Below the pieces are notes generated by a model, which made no database searches, was not told the DNA's origin, and was given only the letters and a program-made list of their open reading frames with translations. 64,000 bases of DNA from Spiroplasma melliferum (GTDB taxonomy: Bacteria; Bacillota_I; Bacilli_A; Mycoplasmatales; Mycoplasmataceae): assembly GCA_005222125.1 (NCBI GenBank), contig CP029202.1, positions 930,001 to 994,000 on the forward strand. The letters run 5' to 3'. Both the position numbers and the translations under genes were made by a program. The first letter of the stretch is position 1. Every line of letters begins with the position of its first letter. Below, in pieces: positions 56,229 to 64,000 of this stretch.

Positions 56229-57123
56229 TTATTTTATTAACTTTGGTAAATATAATGTTAAAAATTCATGTCATAATTCCCATGCTTTTATTTTCAGAGC
56301 ATCACTTGCTAAAAACCAATATACAAATCCTTCTGCAACAAAATCACCAAGATTATTAAAAGAGTAACTACTTAAATGAAATAAATTTAAAATTTGTTCT
56401 GGGGTTAAATCTTGTCCATTTTCAATTTTATTTGCTAAAAACACTTTAATTTCTTCAATAACATTAACTTGGCGACTAAAATTAATATCAATGGTATGCC
56501 CTAATTCATGAAAAATAACATTAAAAATTTCCCCAGAACTTCACCAACCATTTCGTCAAGAGTTAAATCCGTTTATTTTATGACTACAAAGCAAAATGTT
56601 TCGTTCAAGAGCAATAACTTGTTTAAATCCTTCACGATATGTAGAACCAACAACCGGACCACCATTATTATTAATTCTTAATATTCTAACAAATTCTTTA
56701 ACAATATCTTTTGATCAAATATTACTAATAAAATTATAAAATTTTACTAATAGTGTTTTTAATTCTGCTTGATAATCTGGGCAAAAAGTATTAATAACTT
56801 GTTGTCATCCTTGTTTTGTTTCAGCATATCAAAAATTTGATAATTCTTCATACGAATTAAAAACTTCTTGCTCATAAAATGGCAAATCAACATCTTGTGC
56901 TTGCATCAAAAATGCATTTGTTAGATTTTTTTCAAGATATGTTGCTTGATGCTTATTAATTCATAATCCATTATAATCACGTTGATAAAATCAAGTTGAA
57001 TTTGGAGCATAGTTATATTCTAAATTAATGTTGTTTTTCCCTGGCTTAGGTGGAACTTTTGGAATTACTTTAACTGGTGGTTTTGGTATTAATTGTATAA
57101 ATTAGTTTTTTTCATTTTTTCAT
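56229..57123 (-). pseudogene. HELGH metalloprotease (anthrax lethal-factor-like) with a broken N terminus
   Basis: The 291-codon frame from about 57101 to 56229 encodes NVIFHELGHTIDINFSRQV, the zinc-binding HExxH with Glu, then FVAEGFVYWFL, the likely third ligand Glu of the M34-type (ATLF-like) peptidases annotated in Spiroplasma (family inference). A Pro/Lys-rich linker (PKPPVKVIPKVPPKPGK) precedes it. Upstream, ATG 57123 starts a typical lysine-rich signal-peptide frame (MKKWKKLIYTI) but is out of frame with the protease; no other start is seen. Most of the signal peptide also seems missing. A small deletion or frameshift fits. If intact it would be a secreted protease. Confidence 0.65.
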
Positions 57124-57218
57124 TAATAATAATTCCTTAAATTTAATATTTTTAATACTTTAACCTTATTCTTTACATACTATAAATAAAAATAAAAACA
57201 TCACAAATAAATTTTGAA

Positions 57219-57271
57219 TTTATCAAATTATTTGTAAAATTATAATAATAATTTACAAATAATTTGATAAA
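57219..57271. repeat. 20-bp inverted repeat, copy 2 of a shared palindrome
   Basis: Arms 57219-57238 (TTTATCAAATTATTTGTAAA) and 57252-57271 are perfect complements around 13 bases. The core is the same as copy 1 at 28058-28106. It lies 96 bp upstream of the metalloprotease start and 188 bp left of the first prophage gene. Confidence 0.7.
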
Positions 57272-57458
57272 AAAAGTTTTTTAGCAATACTCTTGCTTTA
57301 TTTACATATATGCTTTATTTTTGCTTTACCACTTGAATTAATAATTATTTTTTATCTTAAAATCACATCTTTACTATTTTTAAAAATTTTTTACAAAAAA
57401 AAAAAAAAAAAAACTTGGTTAAAATAATTATATATTAAACTTATAGGAGAATTAAAAT

Positions 57459-57656
57459 ATGAAAACTGAAATTTATCACAGCATTGTTAATTGCTTAGAA
57501 AATATTAGAATCCATTTAAAATTAAGTCAATTAAAATTTGCAGCTTTTTTTGCTCTTACTCGTGAAGGCTATAGGTTAGCTATTGCTAAAGATACTAATA
57601 AAAATAAAAACTATGTTAAAATTGATTTATTAACTAACACAACTGCACATCATTAA
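57459..57656 (+). CDS. Small HTH-like regulator candidate
   Basis: 65 residues. KLSQLKFAAFFALTREGYRLAIAKD has the spacing of a Cro/CI-type helix-turn-helix, but the match is weak. AGGAGAATTAAAAT is the ribosome site, and TATATT/TATAAT-like boxes lie upstream. It is the first gene of the prophage side and could be a viral repressor. Confidence 0.5.
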   Translation: MKTEIYHSIVNCLENIRIHLKLSQLKFAAFFALTREGYRLAIAKDTNKNKNYVKIDLLTNTTAHH

Positions 57657-57713
57657 AATAAATATTGCAAAATTTAAAATAATATATTACAATCAAATTA
57701 ACTTTCAAATATA

Positions 57714-57793
57714 AACACTTAATTATATTGAAAGTTTCAAACTATTTATAGTTTCCTTGGACGGAACTTTTAAATGTAATTTAGTGTTTTTTT
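57714..57793. repeat. Structured element 1 (branched stem-loop with CCTTGGACGGAAC)
   Basis: Outer stem AACACTTAATTA (57714-57725) with TAATTTAGTGTT (57777-57788), inner stem AAGTTTC with GGAACTT, and a small hairpin AAACTAT-TT-ATAGTTT. CCTTGGAC is at 57755-57762, and T7 ends the element 21 bp before the Rep ATG. A second copy with the same fold but different stem bases is at 59168-59245. Confidence 0.7.
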
Positions 57794-57814
57794 ATTTGGA
57801 AGGAGTTTATAAAA

Positions 57815-58744
57815 ATGAATAATGTTTTTATTCAAGATAATTTAACAAATAAACGTCATAATGTATTTATGAATGCTTTAAATTATGTTAAAAAAGAATA
57901 TTATTTAAAAAAAGTGTTTTATGGTAATTATGTTAAAAATATTGTTTTACCACTAGAATTAGTTAATAATAATCCTCGTAATAAAATGGGAGTTAAAAAT
58001 ACTGGAAAAAATGATAAAAAATTGTGGAATAGTCGTATTCGCTCGCAAGGAAATTGTATTCGGAAAGCATATGAAAATTTTTGAAATTGTAAAAATTTAA
58101 GTTTTTTGACTTTAACTTATGCCGTTAATGAGAAAGATGTTAAAAAATGTAAAAATGATTTAAAGTTATTTTTTAATAATATAAATCGTTGATGAAACAA
58201 TCCTATTCGTTCTAAAAATCATAAAGGAATTTTAAAATATATGTATACTTATGAGTATCAAAAACGCGGAGCAGTTCACTTTCATATCATATTAAACCAA
58301 AAAATACCTAACAGTGTTGTACAACAATACTGAAAACACGGTATTAATAAAAATATTAAAGTTCGTGCAGGTTCTAATGAAGATGTTGTTAAATATCTTG
58401 CTAAATATATTGTTAAAACTGCTAATAATGATAAGTCCCAAAATCATTATGATTTAAACATTAAAGCGTATCAATTTAGTAAAAATTGTAAAAATCCAAA
58501 GGTTAAAGTCGGTGTTATTGAATTATCTGAACAAGATTTAATTTATTCAGTTAAAGATAACTTAAATTATTTTTCTTTTTGTGATAAAAATGGTTATAAA
58601 ATTGGTTTTAGTTGTGATAGTTATTATGGTTTAGATAAATTTAGAGAATTTAAAAAATATGTTTCTGCTGATAGAAAAATATTTAGAAATTTAGTTAAAA
58701 ATACTAATTTTACTGTTAATAAAAATACCAATTTAAGGTGTTAA
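57815..58744 (+). CDS. HUH rolling-circle replication protein (plectrovirus)
   Basis: 309 residues. Motif 1 is FLTLTYA, the HUH metal-binding motif is HFH at residues 155-157 (RGAVHFHIIL), and motif 3 is VVKYLAKYIVK with Tyr194 and Tyr198, the nicking tyrosines. It nicks one strand and starts rolling-circle replication of the viral ssDNA. GGAAGGAG precedes the ATG. Trp codons are TGA. Length fits plectrovirus ORF2-type Rep proteins. Confidence 0.9.
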
Positions 58745-58824
58745 AAATAGTTTATTCGTTCAATTTCGAAATTGAATGTACAAACTTGTTAATTCAAATA
58801 CGTATTTGAAGGGAGATTAATTTT

Positions 58825-59025
58825 ATGGCAGATAGAGATGTTAAATGTAAAGAATGTGGCAAAATTTGAACTTTTACTACTAAAAATACAACTTATAATA
58901 GTTTTAGGGGTTTAGCAAAAGATACTATGATATCTTATGGTCATTATTATTTTTGCCCTGATAATAATTGTTTAGGTATGTATAAACATCGAAGACAGGA
59001 TAATTGTTGTATTCATAAAAAATAA
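58825..59025 (+). CDS. Small zinc-binding protein
   Basis: 66 residues. CKECGKIW and CPDNNC give two cysteine pairs (C-x2-C and C-x4-C) and there is a further NCCIH at the end, a zinc-ribbon layout. GGGAGATTAA precedes the ATG. It lies after Rep, so a DNA-binding or regulatory viral role is likely, not proven. Confidence 0.65.
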
Positions 59026-59029
59026 AAAA

Positions 59030-59085
59030 ATGAGTTAAAAACTCATTAAAAAATGTGGCAATTGCCTTGGACAACAATTACCACA
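59030..59085. other. Two hairpins, the second with CCTTGGAC in its loop
   Basis: ATGAGTT-AAA-AACTCAT (59030-59046; terminator-like on the minus strand only) and TGTGGCAATTG / CAATTACCACA (59054-59064 and 59075-59085, one mismatch) with CCTTGGACAA in the loop. Confidence 0.55.
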
Positions 59086-59167
59086 AATTAATTAAAACAA
59101 AAAAAACAAGTTTAGATTTATATTTTATTTGACAATTTCAATTTTTGTTGTATTATTGAATTAACTT

Positions 59168-59245
59168 AAACATTTAATTATGTTTGAGTTTCAAATCTTA
59201 AAAGGTTTCCTTGGACGGAACTTAAATATAATTAAATGTTTTTTT
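59168..59245. repeat. Structured element 2 (covarying copy of element 1)
   Basis: Outer stem AAACATTTAATTAT / ATAATTAAATGTTT, 14 bp and perfect; inner AGTTTC / GGAACT; small hairpin AAATCTT-AAA-AGGTTT; conserved CCTTGGACGGAACTT at 59209-59223; T-run at the end. The stems differ in sequence from element 1 but keep pairing. Confidence 0.7.
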
Positions 59246-59341
59246 ATGCTTATTTATAAACTTTATTTAAACAAAAAACACTAATTTTTTATTATAATTT
59301 TTAATTAATCATTTTTTATATTTAAGTTTCAAACCTGAAAT

Positions 59342-59371
59342 CTTTTAAGAATCTATATAGATTTTTAAAAG
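59342..59371 (+). promoter_or_regulatory. Hairpin just before the ribosome site of the gene at 59386
   Basis: CTTTTAAGAATCTATATAGATTTTTAAAAG folds as one long imperfect hairpin (here given as its two arms, 59342-59355 and 59358-59371) that ends at the GAAAGGAGAA site. It could modulate translation. Confidence 0.45.
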
Positions 59372-59385
59372 AAAGGAGAAATCTT

Positions 59386-59733
59386 ATGAATGGATTTCTA
59401 GTACAGTTGATAGATATTGCAACGGGTAAAATTATTAAAGATGACAAAGGTAATGAAAGTAAATGAGATAGTTATACATTTACACCAGTTATTAAATTAG
59501 AAAATGGTACTGTTAAAGGTACAAAAGATTTGTCAAAATCAAAATGATTTAAAATAACTGATGAAAATTATTTAGAATTAAAACCTTATTTAATTGATGG
59601 TAATTTATTTTATGTTTCGCTTAAATGGGATGGAAAAATTAATATTGTTGAACCATATACAGAAAATTATAACGAGCAAGAATTCATTAACAAATATTCT
59701 AATAATTCATCAATAACAGAAAGCAATAGTTAA
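59386..59733 (+). CDS. Viral protein, unknown (ssDNA-binding candidate)
   Basis: 115 residues, hydrophilic and beta-rich: MNGFLVQLIDIATGKIIKD, SKWFKITDENYLELKPYL and FYVSLKWDGKINIVEPY. The pattern and position (near Rep) suggest a single-strand-DNA-binding protein, as in filamentous phages, but there is no certain motif. GAAAGGAGAA is its site. It is the first gene of a tight run to 60609. Confidence 0.5.
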
Positions 59734-59734
59734 T

Positions 59735-59866
59735 ATGAAACAACAATTATGTATTGTTTGTATTAATGATACTGTTTGAGAAAATGGATCTCGTTATTGT
59801 TGAAATTGTGTTAATGAAAATGTTATTTTAATTAATCAATATTATTCTAGGTTAGAAAATGACTAA
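59735..59866 (+). CDS. Tiny zinc-ribbon protein
   Basis: 43 residues with CIVC at the start and CWNC in the middle, the two halves of a small zinc site. It begins one base after the previous stop (TAATATG), so translation is coupled. Confidence 0.5.
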
Positions 59867-59893
59867 GAAAAAAACAGATTGTTAAGGTTATAA

Positions 59894-60010
59894 ATGGCAA
59901 AGAATAAAGATAAATTGATTATTAAATTAGAAAAATTAATGTTAAGGTCATATCCAGTTTCAGCAGATGAAATTACTAATGAACATTGAGCAATAGTAAA
60001 GAAAAATTAG
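59894..60010 (+). CDS. Tiny viral protein, unknown
   Basis: 38 residues, basic N terminus (MAKNKDKLIIKLEKLMLR). Short and without a strong site, so it is less certain; it lies in the tight run and in order with its neighbours. Confidence 0.4.
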
Positions 60011-60011
60011 A

Positions 60012-60239
60012 ATGAAAAAGCAAACTAAGTTATATAAACAACGATTAAAATATTTGGTTAATGTTATACATCAATGTTTACCTACTAAAATACCATTATT
60101 TATGTTAAGAAAAGTAATTAAGTTATATCTTAATCATAATGTTATTGATATTGGTGTTATGGAAGAACAACATTTTAAGTTATTAGTAGAACAAGTAAAA
60201 AATTATATGTTAAAAATAGAAAGTGAGAATCAAAAATAA
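60012..60239 (+). CDS. Small basic viral protein
   Basis: 75 residues, helical and basic (MKKQTKLYKQRLKYLVNVIH), starting one base after the previous stop (TAGAATG). Function unknown. Confidence 0.6.
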   Translation: MKKQTKLYKQRLKYLVNVIHQCLPTKIPLFMLRKVIKLYLNHNVIDIGVMEEQHFKLLVEQVKNYMLKIESENQK

Positions 60240-60427
60240 TGGATATAGTTGCTATGATTTTATTAGTTTCAATAATTATTTTATTGTATATTTATGTTAT
60301 TTCTTCTATGTTTTTTGATAAAAGAAAAATTAAAAAAGATAAATTACAAAATGAAAAATTAGAACTTGAAAATGAGAAATTAAAGTTAGAAATTAAAGAT
60401 TTAAAAAATAAGGAGAGTGATAATTAA
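60239..60427 (+). CDS. Single-span membrane protein with coiled coil
   Basis: 62 residues. A transmembrane segment (residues 5-24, AMILLVSIIILLYIYVIS) is followed by a charged coiled coil (KLQNEKLELENEKLKLEIKD). TAATG overlap at the start and at the end. Likely a virion or assembly protein. Confidence 0.6.
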   Translation: MDIVAMILLVSIIILLYIYVISSMFFDKRKIKKDKLQNEKLELENEKLKLEIKDLKNKESDN

Positions 60428-60609
60428 TGACTGTTTTTGCAACAATTATTTTAATACTATCAATGTTTATGTTATTAATATTTTTAACAGTAAGTACAGT
60501 ATTTAAGATTAAAAATAAATATTTAATTTGTCCGCATTGTTCTAAAAAAGTAGAATTTAAAGAATGGGGAAAACGAAAAATTAAAAAAGCAGATAAATCT
60601 GTTGAATAA
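60427..60609 (+). CDS. Single-span membrane protein with CPHC zinc motif
   Basis: 60 residues. One transmembrane segment (residues 4-27) followed by ICPHCSKKVEFKEWGKRK, one half of a zinc ribbon. It overlaps the previous stop. Confidence 0.55.
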   Translation: MTVFATIILILSMFMLLIFLTVSTVFKIKNKYLICPHCSKKVEFKEWGKRKIKKADKSVE

Positions 60610-60626
60610 GTTAATATCAATAAAAT

Positions 60627-60700
60627 ACCTTGGCAAGTATAAAAATTGATTTTAGTTTTTAGTGTTAATTACTAAAATCAAGGTTAGAGATTGCCAAGGT
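60627..60700 (+). terminator. Nested hairpin before the coat gene
   Basis: ACCTTGGCAA (60627-60636) pairs with TTGCCAAGGT (60691-60700), and TTGATTTTAGT (60646-60656) with ACTAAAATCAA (60671-60681) inside it, followed by TTTTATTATT. It probably ends the upstream run of genes. Confidence 0.7.
60663..60689. repeat. Left inverted repeat flanking the coat gene
   Basis: 27 bases of the form TGTTAATTACTAAAATCAAG plus GTTAGAG, the reverse complement (26 of 27 bases) of 60971-60997. Confidence 0.85.
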
Positions 60701-60740
60701 TTTATTATTAATAGAAAGTATTTTAAGTGAGGTGTTGTTA

Positions 60741-60956
60741 ATGAATGCAAATTTTTTAGCAGAAGGTACTAGTCCTGACGCAAGTGTTATTAAGCAAATA
60801 GCAGATTTTGCTGGTGTTCTTGCTGATTGGGCGATTGCTTTTACTAACTGATTTATCGGTTTTTTAGGGTCACATATGTTATTAATTATTCCGTTAGTTT
60901 TAATGTTTGTGGTTTTAGGAATTGAAACAATCAGAAAGTTAATTCACGGATATTAA
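60741..60956 (+). CDS. Major coat protein candidate (plectrovirus)
   Basis: 71 residues: a short polar N terminus (MNANFLAEGTSPDASVIKQI), one aromatic amphipathic helix (ADWAIAFTNWFIGF) and a membrane-spanning helix (MLLIIPLVLMFVVLGIETI), then a short basic end. This is the size and layout of inovirus/plectrovirus major coat proteins. Trp codons use both TGG and TGA. GTGAGGTGTTGTTA precedes ATG 60741. It stands alone between hairpins and inverted repeats, so it may have its own mRNA for high expression. Confidence 0.7.
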
Positions 60957-60970
60957 TATTTAATAATAAA

Positions 60971-60997
60971 CTCTAACCTTGATTTTAGTAGTTAACA
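60971..60997. repeat. Right inverted repeat flanking the coat gene
   Basis: Complement of the left repeat at 60663-60689 with one mismatch. It lies just after the coat gene stop and before the ribosome site of the next gene. Confidence 0.85.
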
Positions 60998-61018
60998 TTT
61001 AGGAAAGGAATAAGAAAA

Positions 61019-61177
61019 ATGCAAAGTGTATGAGATTTATATTATGAATTTATGACTATTATTTTTGGAGTTAATCACCCTATTATTTTAGATATTGTTA
61101 TATTTGTTGTATTTTTAATACTTGTTTTTGGTTTATTATTTTTAATTTTAAGCTGTATTTTTAGGTGGATAAAATAA
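61019..61177 (+). CDS. Small membrane protein (viral)
   Basis: 52 resid‌ues with one transmembrane segment (about residues 23-48). AGGAAAGGAATAAG is its ribosome site. Its stop overlaps the next start (TAATG). Confidence 0.6.
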
Positions 61178-61386
61178 TGGACTGAAATATTTTTTTGCAA
61201 CGAGTATATCGAGGTCTTTTACAAATTTTTTATTTTATTCCAAAAACTGAAATTGATAATTTTGTCGGTAGTTCTATTGATAATATTACTTATTCAGTAA
61301 TTATGATAGGTATTTGATTAGTTGTTTTTTTCCTAATTTGGTTATCAATATTTATTTTATATAAAACAATTAGATTGGTGGTGTAG
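61177..61386 (+). CDS. Small membrane protein (viral)
   Basis: 69 residues. A C-terminal hydrophobic segment (YSVIMIGIWLVVFFLIWLSI) follows an amphipathic start. TAATG coupling with the previous gene. Likely minor coat or assembly component. Confidence 0.6.
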
Positions 61387-61388
61387 AC

Positions 61389-62399
61389 ATGTTTAAAATT
61401 TATTTTAATTTATTTAGAAGACAAAAGAATATTAAATTTTCTTATTGATTTGTAAATTGATTTATAGCAAATATTTTATTTTATCTTTTTATTGTTTGTT
61501 TTAATTTACAGTTTATATATTTTAGTTCTACATCAGTTACTGATATTATCCTTTTTATTTTTTTAGTAATTTTTGATATTATCTTTTTTTGGTCTTTTTT
61601 TAGTAATCTTTTTCAAACACGAAAATTGATTAAAATTATTAAAAGTAGTCCAATATCAATTATTAATGGTGCTTTGGGTACTGGTAAAACTTTATTGATG
61701 ACTTATTTATCGCAAATTGCTAAGTTTGACAATGTTTATTCTAATTATTTTATTAATGATGAAAAAATAGGAGTTTTAGGTTTAAATCATTTAGATTTTA
61801 AAAATAAAAATTATAAAATACCGCCAAATGATAGTTTAATTTTGTTTGATGAAATATTTTTGTATATGAATGGTGCTAAACCGGAAGAAAATAATAAAAA
61901 GTTTAGCGGTTTAATTCCATATTTTTTGTTATGTCGTCAGTTTGATAATAATATTGTTTTTGCTGGACAACGAATTAATCAAAATTGAGTGGAATATAGA
62001 GAGATTGCTAATATGATTATTGTTCCTATGCAGTGTATTAAACCTAGTATATTTTTTCCTTATTTTAAAATGAAAATAGGTTTTTTTGATGACTTAGATG
62101 ATTATTTAGTATGAAAAACAGAAACAGTTAAACGAACAGCAAACGGTAAAAGAGTTCGTAAAAAGTCTAATAAAGATATTGGTATTAATTTTGTTAAGAT
62201 AACAATTCCTTTGTCTATTGCTATGCAATATGATAGTAAATATTTAAAATTTGTGCGTGATTTAAAAAATGATAAAGTACCAAGTTATATTAAACAAAAT
62301 TGACCTAGTATTGTTAAAAAAGATATTACAATTAATGAATTACGAGAAATGGGTATGGAACATTTATTAAAGAATTTGGGGGAATTAGAAAATGATTAA
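61389..62399 (+). CDS. Zot/pI-type assembly ATPase (plectrovirus)
   Basis: 336 residues. Two transmembrane segments at the N terminus (residues 22-75) are followed by a P-loop GALGTGKT (94-101) and a Walker B LILFDEI (Asp154, Glu155). This is the Zot/pI ATPase that drives extrusion of filamentous phage through the membrane; in pI/Zot the membrane span is usually C-terminal to the ATPase, so here it is reversed, as in plectroviruses. Trp is coded by TGA. Its end overlaps the next gene. Confidence 0.8.
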
Positions 62400-62685
62400 T
62401 TTACTTGCTAATGATGTATGAAATGGTGCCATTAATGTTGTAGTCGATATTTTTATGAAAATTATGGATTGAATGTGAGCATTAAAATTGCCTGGTACAA
62501 ATATTCCTTTATTTGTAATTTGAGTAATTGGTGGTGTTATAAATGTTATTTTGTTATTAGTTAATAGTTCTCGTGGTTTAAGTTCAGTTTCTCGTTCATC
62601 TTTACAAGCAAGTAAGCAAATATCTAAGGGGGTTAAAAATATAAGTAATGATTCTAAAAGTGATAATAAGGAGAGTAATAAATAA
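62392..62685 (+). CDS. Membrane protein (viral)
   Basis: 97 residues. A hydrophobic region (residues 18-60, with several TGA Trp codons) precedes a Ser/Lys-rich tail (SSLQASKQISKGVKNIS). It overlaps the ATPase gene and the next gene by a few bases. Confidence 0.65.
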
Positions 62686-62921
62686 TGATTAAGTTAATAT
62701 TTTTCTTTGTTATTGGTTTAACTGTTGGTTTTGGTTTTATTGCTAATATTGTTATGGCAACAGATTTAGGTTTTTCAACTGTTAAACATTATTTAGAATC
62801 TGCTAACGATTTTTATAAATTGGTAGCACATTTATTTATTATTGCGACACATCCTATTTTTCAGTTATATATTGCGTTTGGAATTATCATTATGGGAATT
62901 AGACTTATTTTTATTGCATAG
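62685..62921 (+). CDS. Small two-span membrane protein (viral)
   Basis: 78 residues with two hydrophobic segments (LIFFFVIGLTVGFGFIANIV and IFQLYIAFGIIIMGIRLIFI) and no Trp. TAATG overlap with the previous gene. Possible minor coat protein. Confidence 0.65.
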   Translation: MIKLIFFFVIGLTVGFGFIANIVMATDLGFSTVKHYLESANDFYKLVAHLFIIATHPIFQLYIAFGIIIMGIRLIFIA

Positions 62922-62933
62922 GAGGTTAAAACA

Positions 62934-64000
62934 ATGCGAAAACGATTATTAGATGTATTTATTGTTTTTTATTTAATATTTGGTTGAATATTTCTTTTTT
63001 GTGGTACTGTAACAACTAATAATTTTAGCAATACCTATAAATTGTATTTAAAAAATAATGATACTTTTAAAGAATTAACTTATGACAAAGCAAATGAATA
63101 TGATTTTCAGTCTACTTTAATGCTACGACAAGACTATTTTATGCAAGGTTTAGATCCTAGTAATTATGCATTTAGTTTTGGTATTAAATTGGGTGGTTGA
63201 GATGGTTTAAGTGCTGATAAAAATGATAATAATTATTGATTTAAACTTTTTACAACAAATTATAGGAGTTATGAAATTACTTGAAATTCACAAGATATTT
63301 CAAAGGGATGACAAGGAAAATTAATTTTAGATAATGATAGTACTGGTAGATTTTTAAAAATTATTGTTTATAAAAATAAAATAAAATATGATTTTATTTT
63401 TAATATAGATATATTTGAATATTTATTTTTTCCTATTGTTTCCAATCAAAGTTATAGACATTTTGATTTGAATTATTTAATTTTTAATTCTAATTATAAA
63501 AATTTAATTAATATGGATATTATTAAAAATTCTAATTCTCAATATTTTATTAATGATGTTAAGCAAGATACTTTTTCTTTGGAAAGTTTTTTTCAAATTT
63601 TAGATTATTTTTATTCTAATATTTTAAGAGTTATATTTGATATTTCTAATTTTAAAGAATTTATTTATTTTAATTCTTCTAACGAGAATACTGGTTTTGC
63701 TTTTTTTGTAAAAAATGGTTTTTTATTATATCCAAAATCAATGCTTTTTAATATTTTAAGATTCCCTGATTTATCAGCAACTTATTTAAACCCAATAGTT
63801 AATTTATATAATGCTTATAATATAAATGTTAATCAAAATTATTATTCTTTTTTTTCAAATTGACAATATCAAACTGATATTTTGCCTTCTAATAATGATA
63901 AGTATACTCAATCAATAAAATTATTAGATATGACAGATAAATCAAAATATCAAGGTTTTAATTTGATTACTTTTAATGCTATTAATATTGGTAAAGATAG
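62934..64000 (+). CDS. Large minor coat/adsorption-type protein (plectrovirus), right end cut
   Basis: At least 355 residues, running off the window. An N-terminal transmembrane or signal segment (residues 6-24, LDVFIVFYLIFGWIFLFCG) precedes a large Asn- and Phe-rich exposed domain. GGAGGTTAAAACA precedes the ATG. By position after the small membrane genes it matches the large ORF1 product of SpV1-like phages, thought to act in adsorption. Many TGA Trp codons. Confidence 0.75.

Larger units (their letters stand above)
57459..64000 (+). mobile_element. SpV1-like plectrovirus prophage (right end beyond the window)
   Basis: About 6.5 kb of tightly packed plus-strand genes with many start/stop overlaps, TGA Trp codons and a HUH replication protein, a 71-residue coat-like protein, a Zot-type ATPase and a large adsorption-type protein. 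Filamentous phages of Spiroplasma (plectroviruses) have this content. The left limit is uncertain, between 57124 and 57459; an A18-like run (57394-57413) and the palindrome at 57219 lie there. Confidence 0.85.

Noticed and set aside
59030-59046. Plus-strand terminator after the small zinc protein gene
   Set aside because: No T-run follows on the plus strand; it has terminator form only on the opposite strand.

Overview
This window reads as a Spiroplasma-type mollicute chromosome. It is very AT-rich, TGA is used throughout as tryptophan (the reading frames are intact only under genetic code 4), it carries rnpB, prolipoproteins, a spiralin-like surface protein and sarpin-like repeat proteins, and the last 6.5 kb are a Spiroplasma plectrovirus (SpV1-like) prophage. 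No tRNA or rRNA gene and no CRISPR array was seen.

Layout. 1-3.3 kb: a PTS EIIC gene cut by the window edge, a secreted protein and ldh. 3.4-3.9 kb: a decayed fragment, then a promoter-hairpins-terminator unit that looks like a small RNA gene. 3.9-15 kb: housekeeping and membrane genes (two paralogous alpha/beta hydrolases, GDPD plus an MFS transporter, a membrane protein, GNAT, an MBL-fold hydrolase, an amino acid permease) and a HAD phosphatase pseudogene. 15.1-19.4 kb: a vitamin B12 module, namely a cobalamin riboswitch, a DUF4430-like protein and an ECF S-component-like membrane protein, lying next to the convergent gene for adenosylcobalamin-dependent ribonucleotide reductase (nrdJ). 20.2-27.9 kb: an operon of large surface proteins with short beta-alpha repeats, then a spiralin-domain protein with a 45-bp tandem repeat. 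28.2-32 kb: a murR-murP-murQ-like cluster for MurNAc in an organism that has no wall. 32.1-38.7 kb: a giant FtsX-type permease with a lipoprotein. 39.8-47.2 kb: hydrolase, ABC exporter, His-rich ECF-S-like protein, rnpB, gpsB, recU, dnaD-like, hup and a second Pr6Pr/DUF1600-like membrane protein. 48.5-56.1 kb: a long minus-strand run (hpt, ECF S component, SGNH hydrolase, coaE, rsmE, lipoprotein, oxidoreductase, deoC, aldose epimerase). 56.2-57.1 kb: a frame-broken HELGH metalloprotease gene. 57.4-64 kb: prophage.

How the parts connect. The B12 genes and nrdJ form a coherent unit: B12 uptake, under B12 control, feeding the one obvious B12-using enzyme here. The murR/P/Q cluster would import MurNAc and convert it to GlcNAc-6-P. 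The prophage encodes a HUH replication protein, a major coat protein, a Zot-like ATPase, several one- or two-span membrane proteins and the start of a large minor coat or adsorption protein, mostly in overlapping order.

Many loci are decayed: an internal deletion in the HAD gene, one-base shifts at A7 and A8 homopolymers (MFS and oxidoreductase genes), a frameshift in a surface-protein gene, an in-frame TAA in a small membrane-protein gene, and a lost signal-peptide frame in the metalloprotease. The most interesting unexplained signals are the B12/NrdJ module, the covarying CCTTGGAC stem-loop elements and the inverted repeats around the coat gene of the prophage, the candidate small RNA near 3.8 kb, and a palindrome shared by two secreted-protein loci 29 kb apart.
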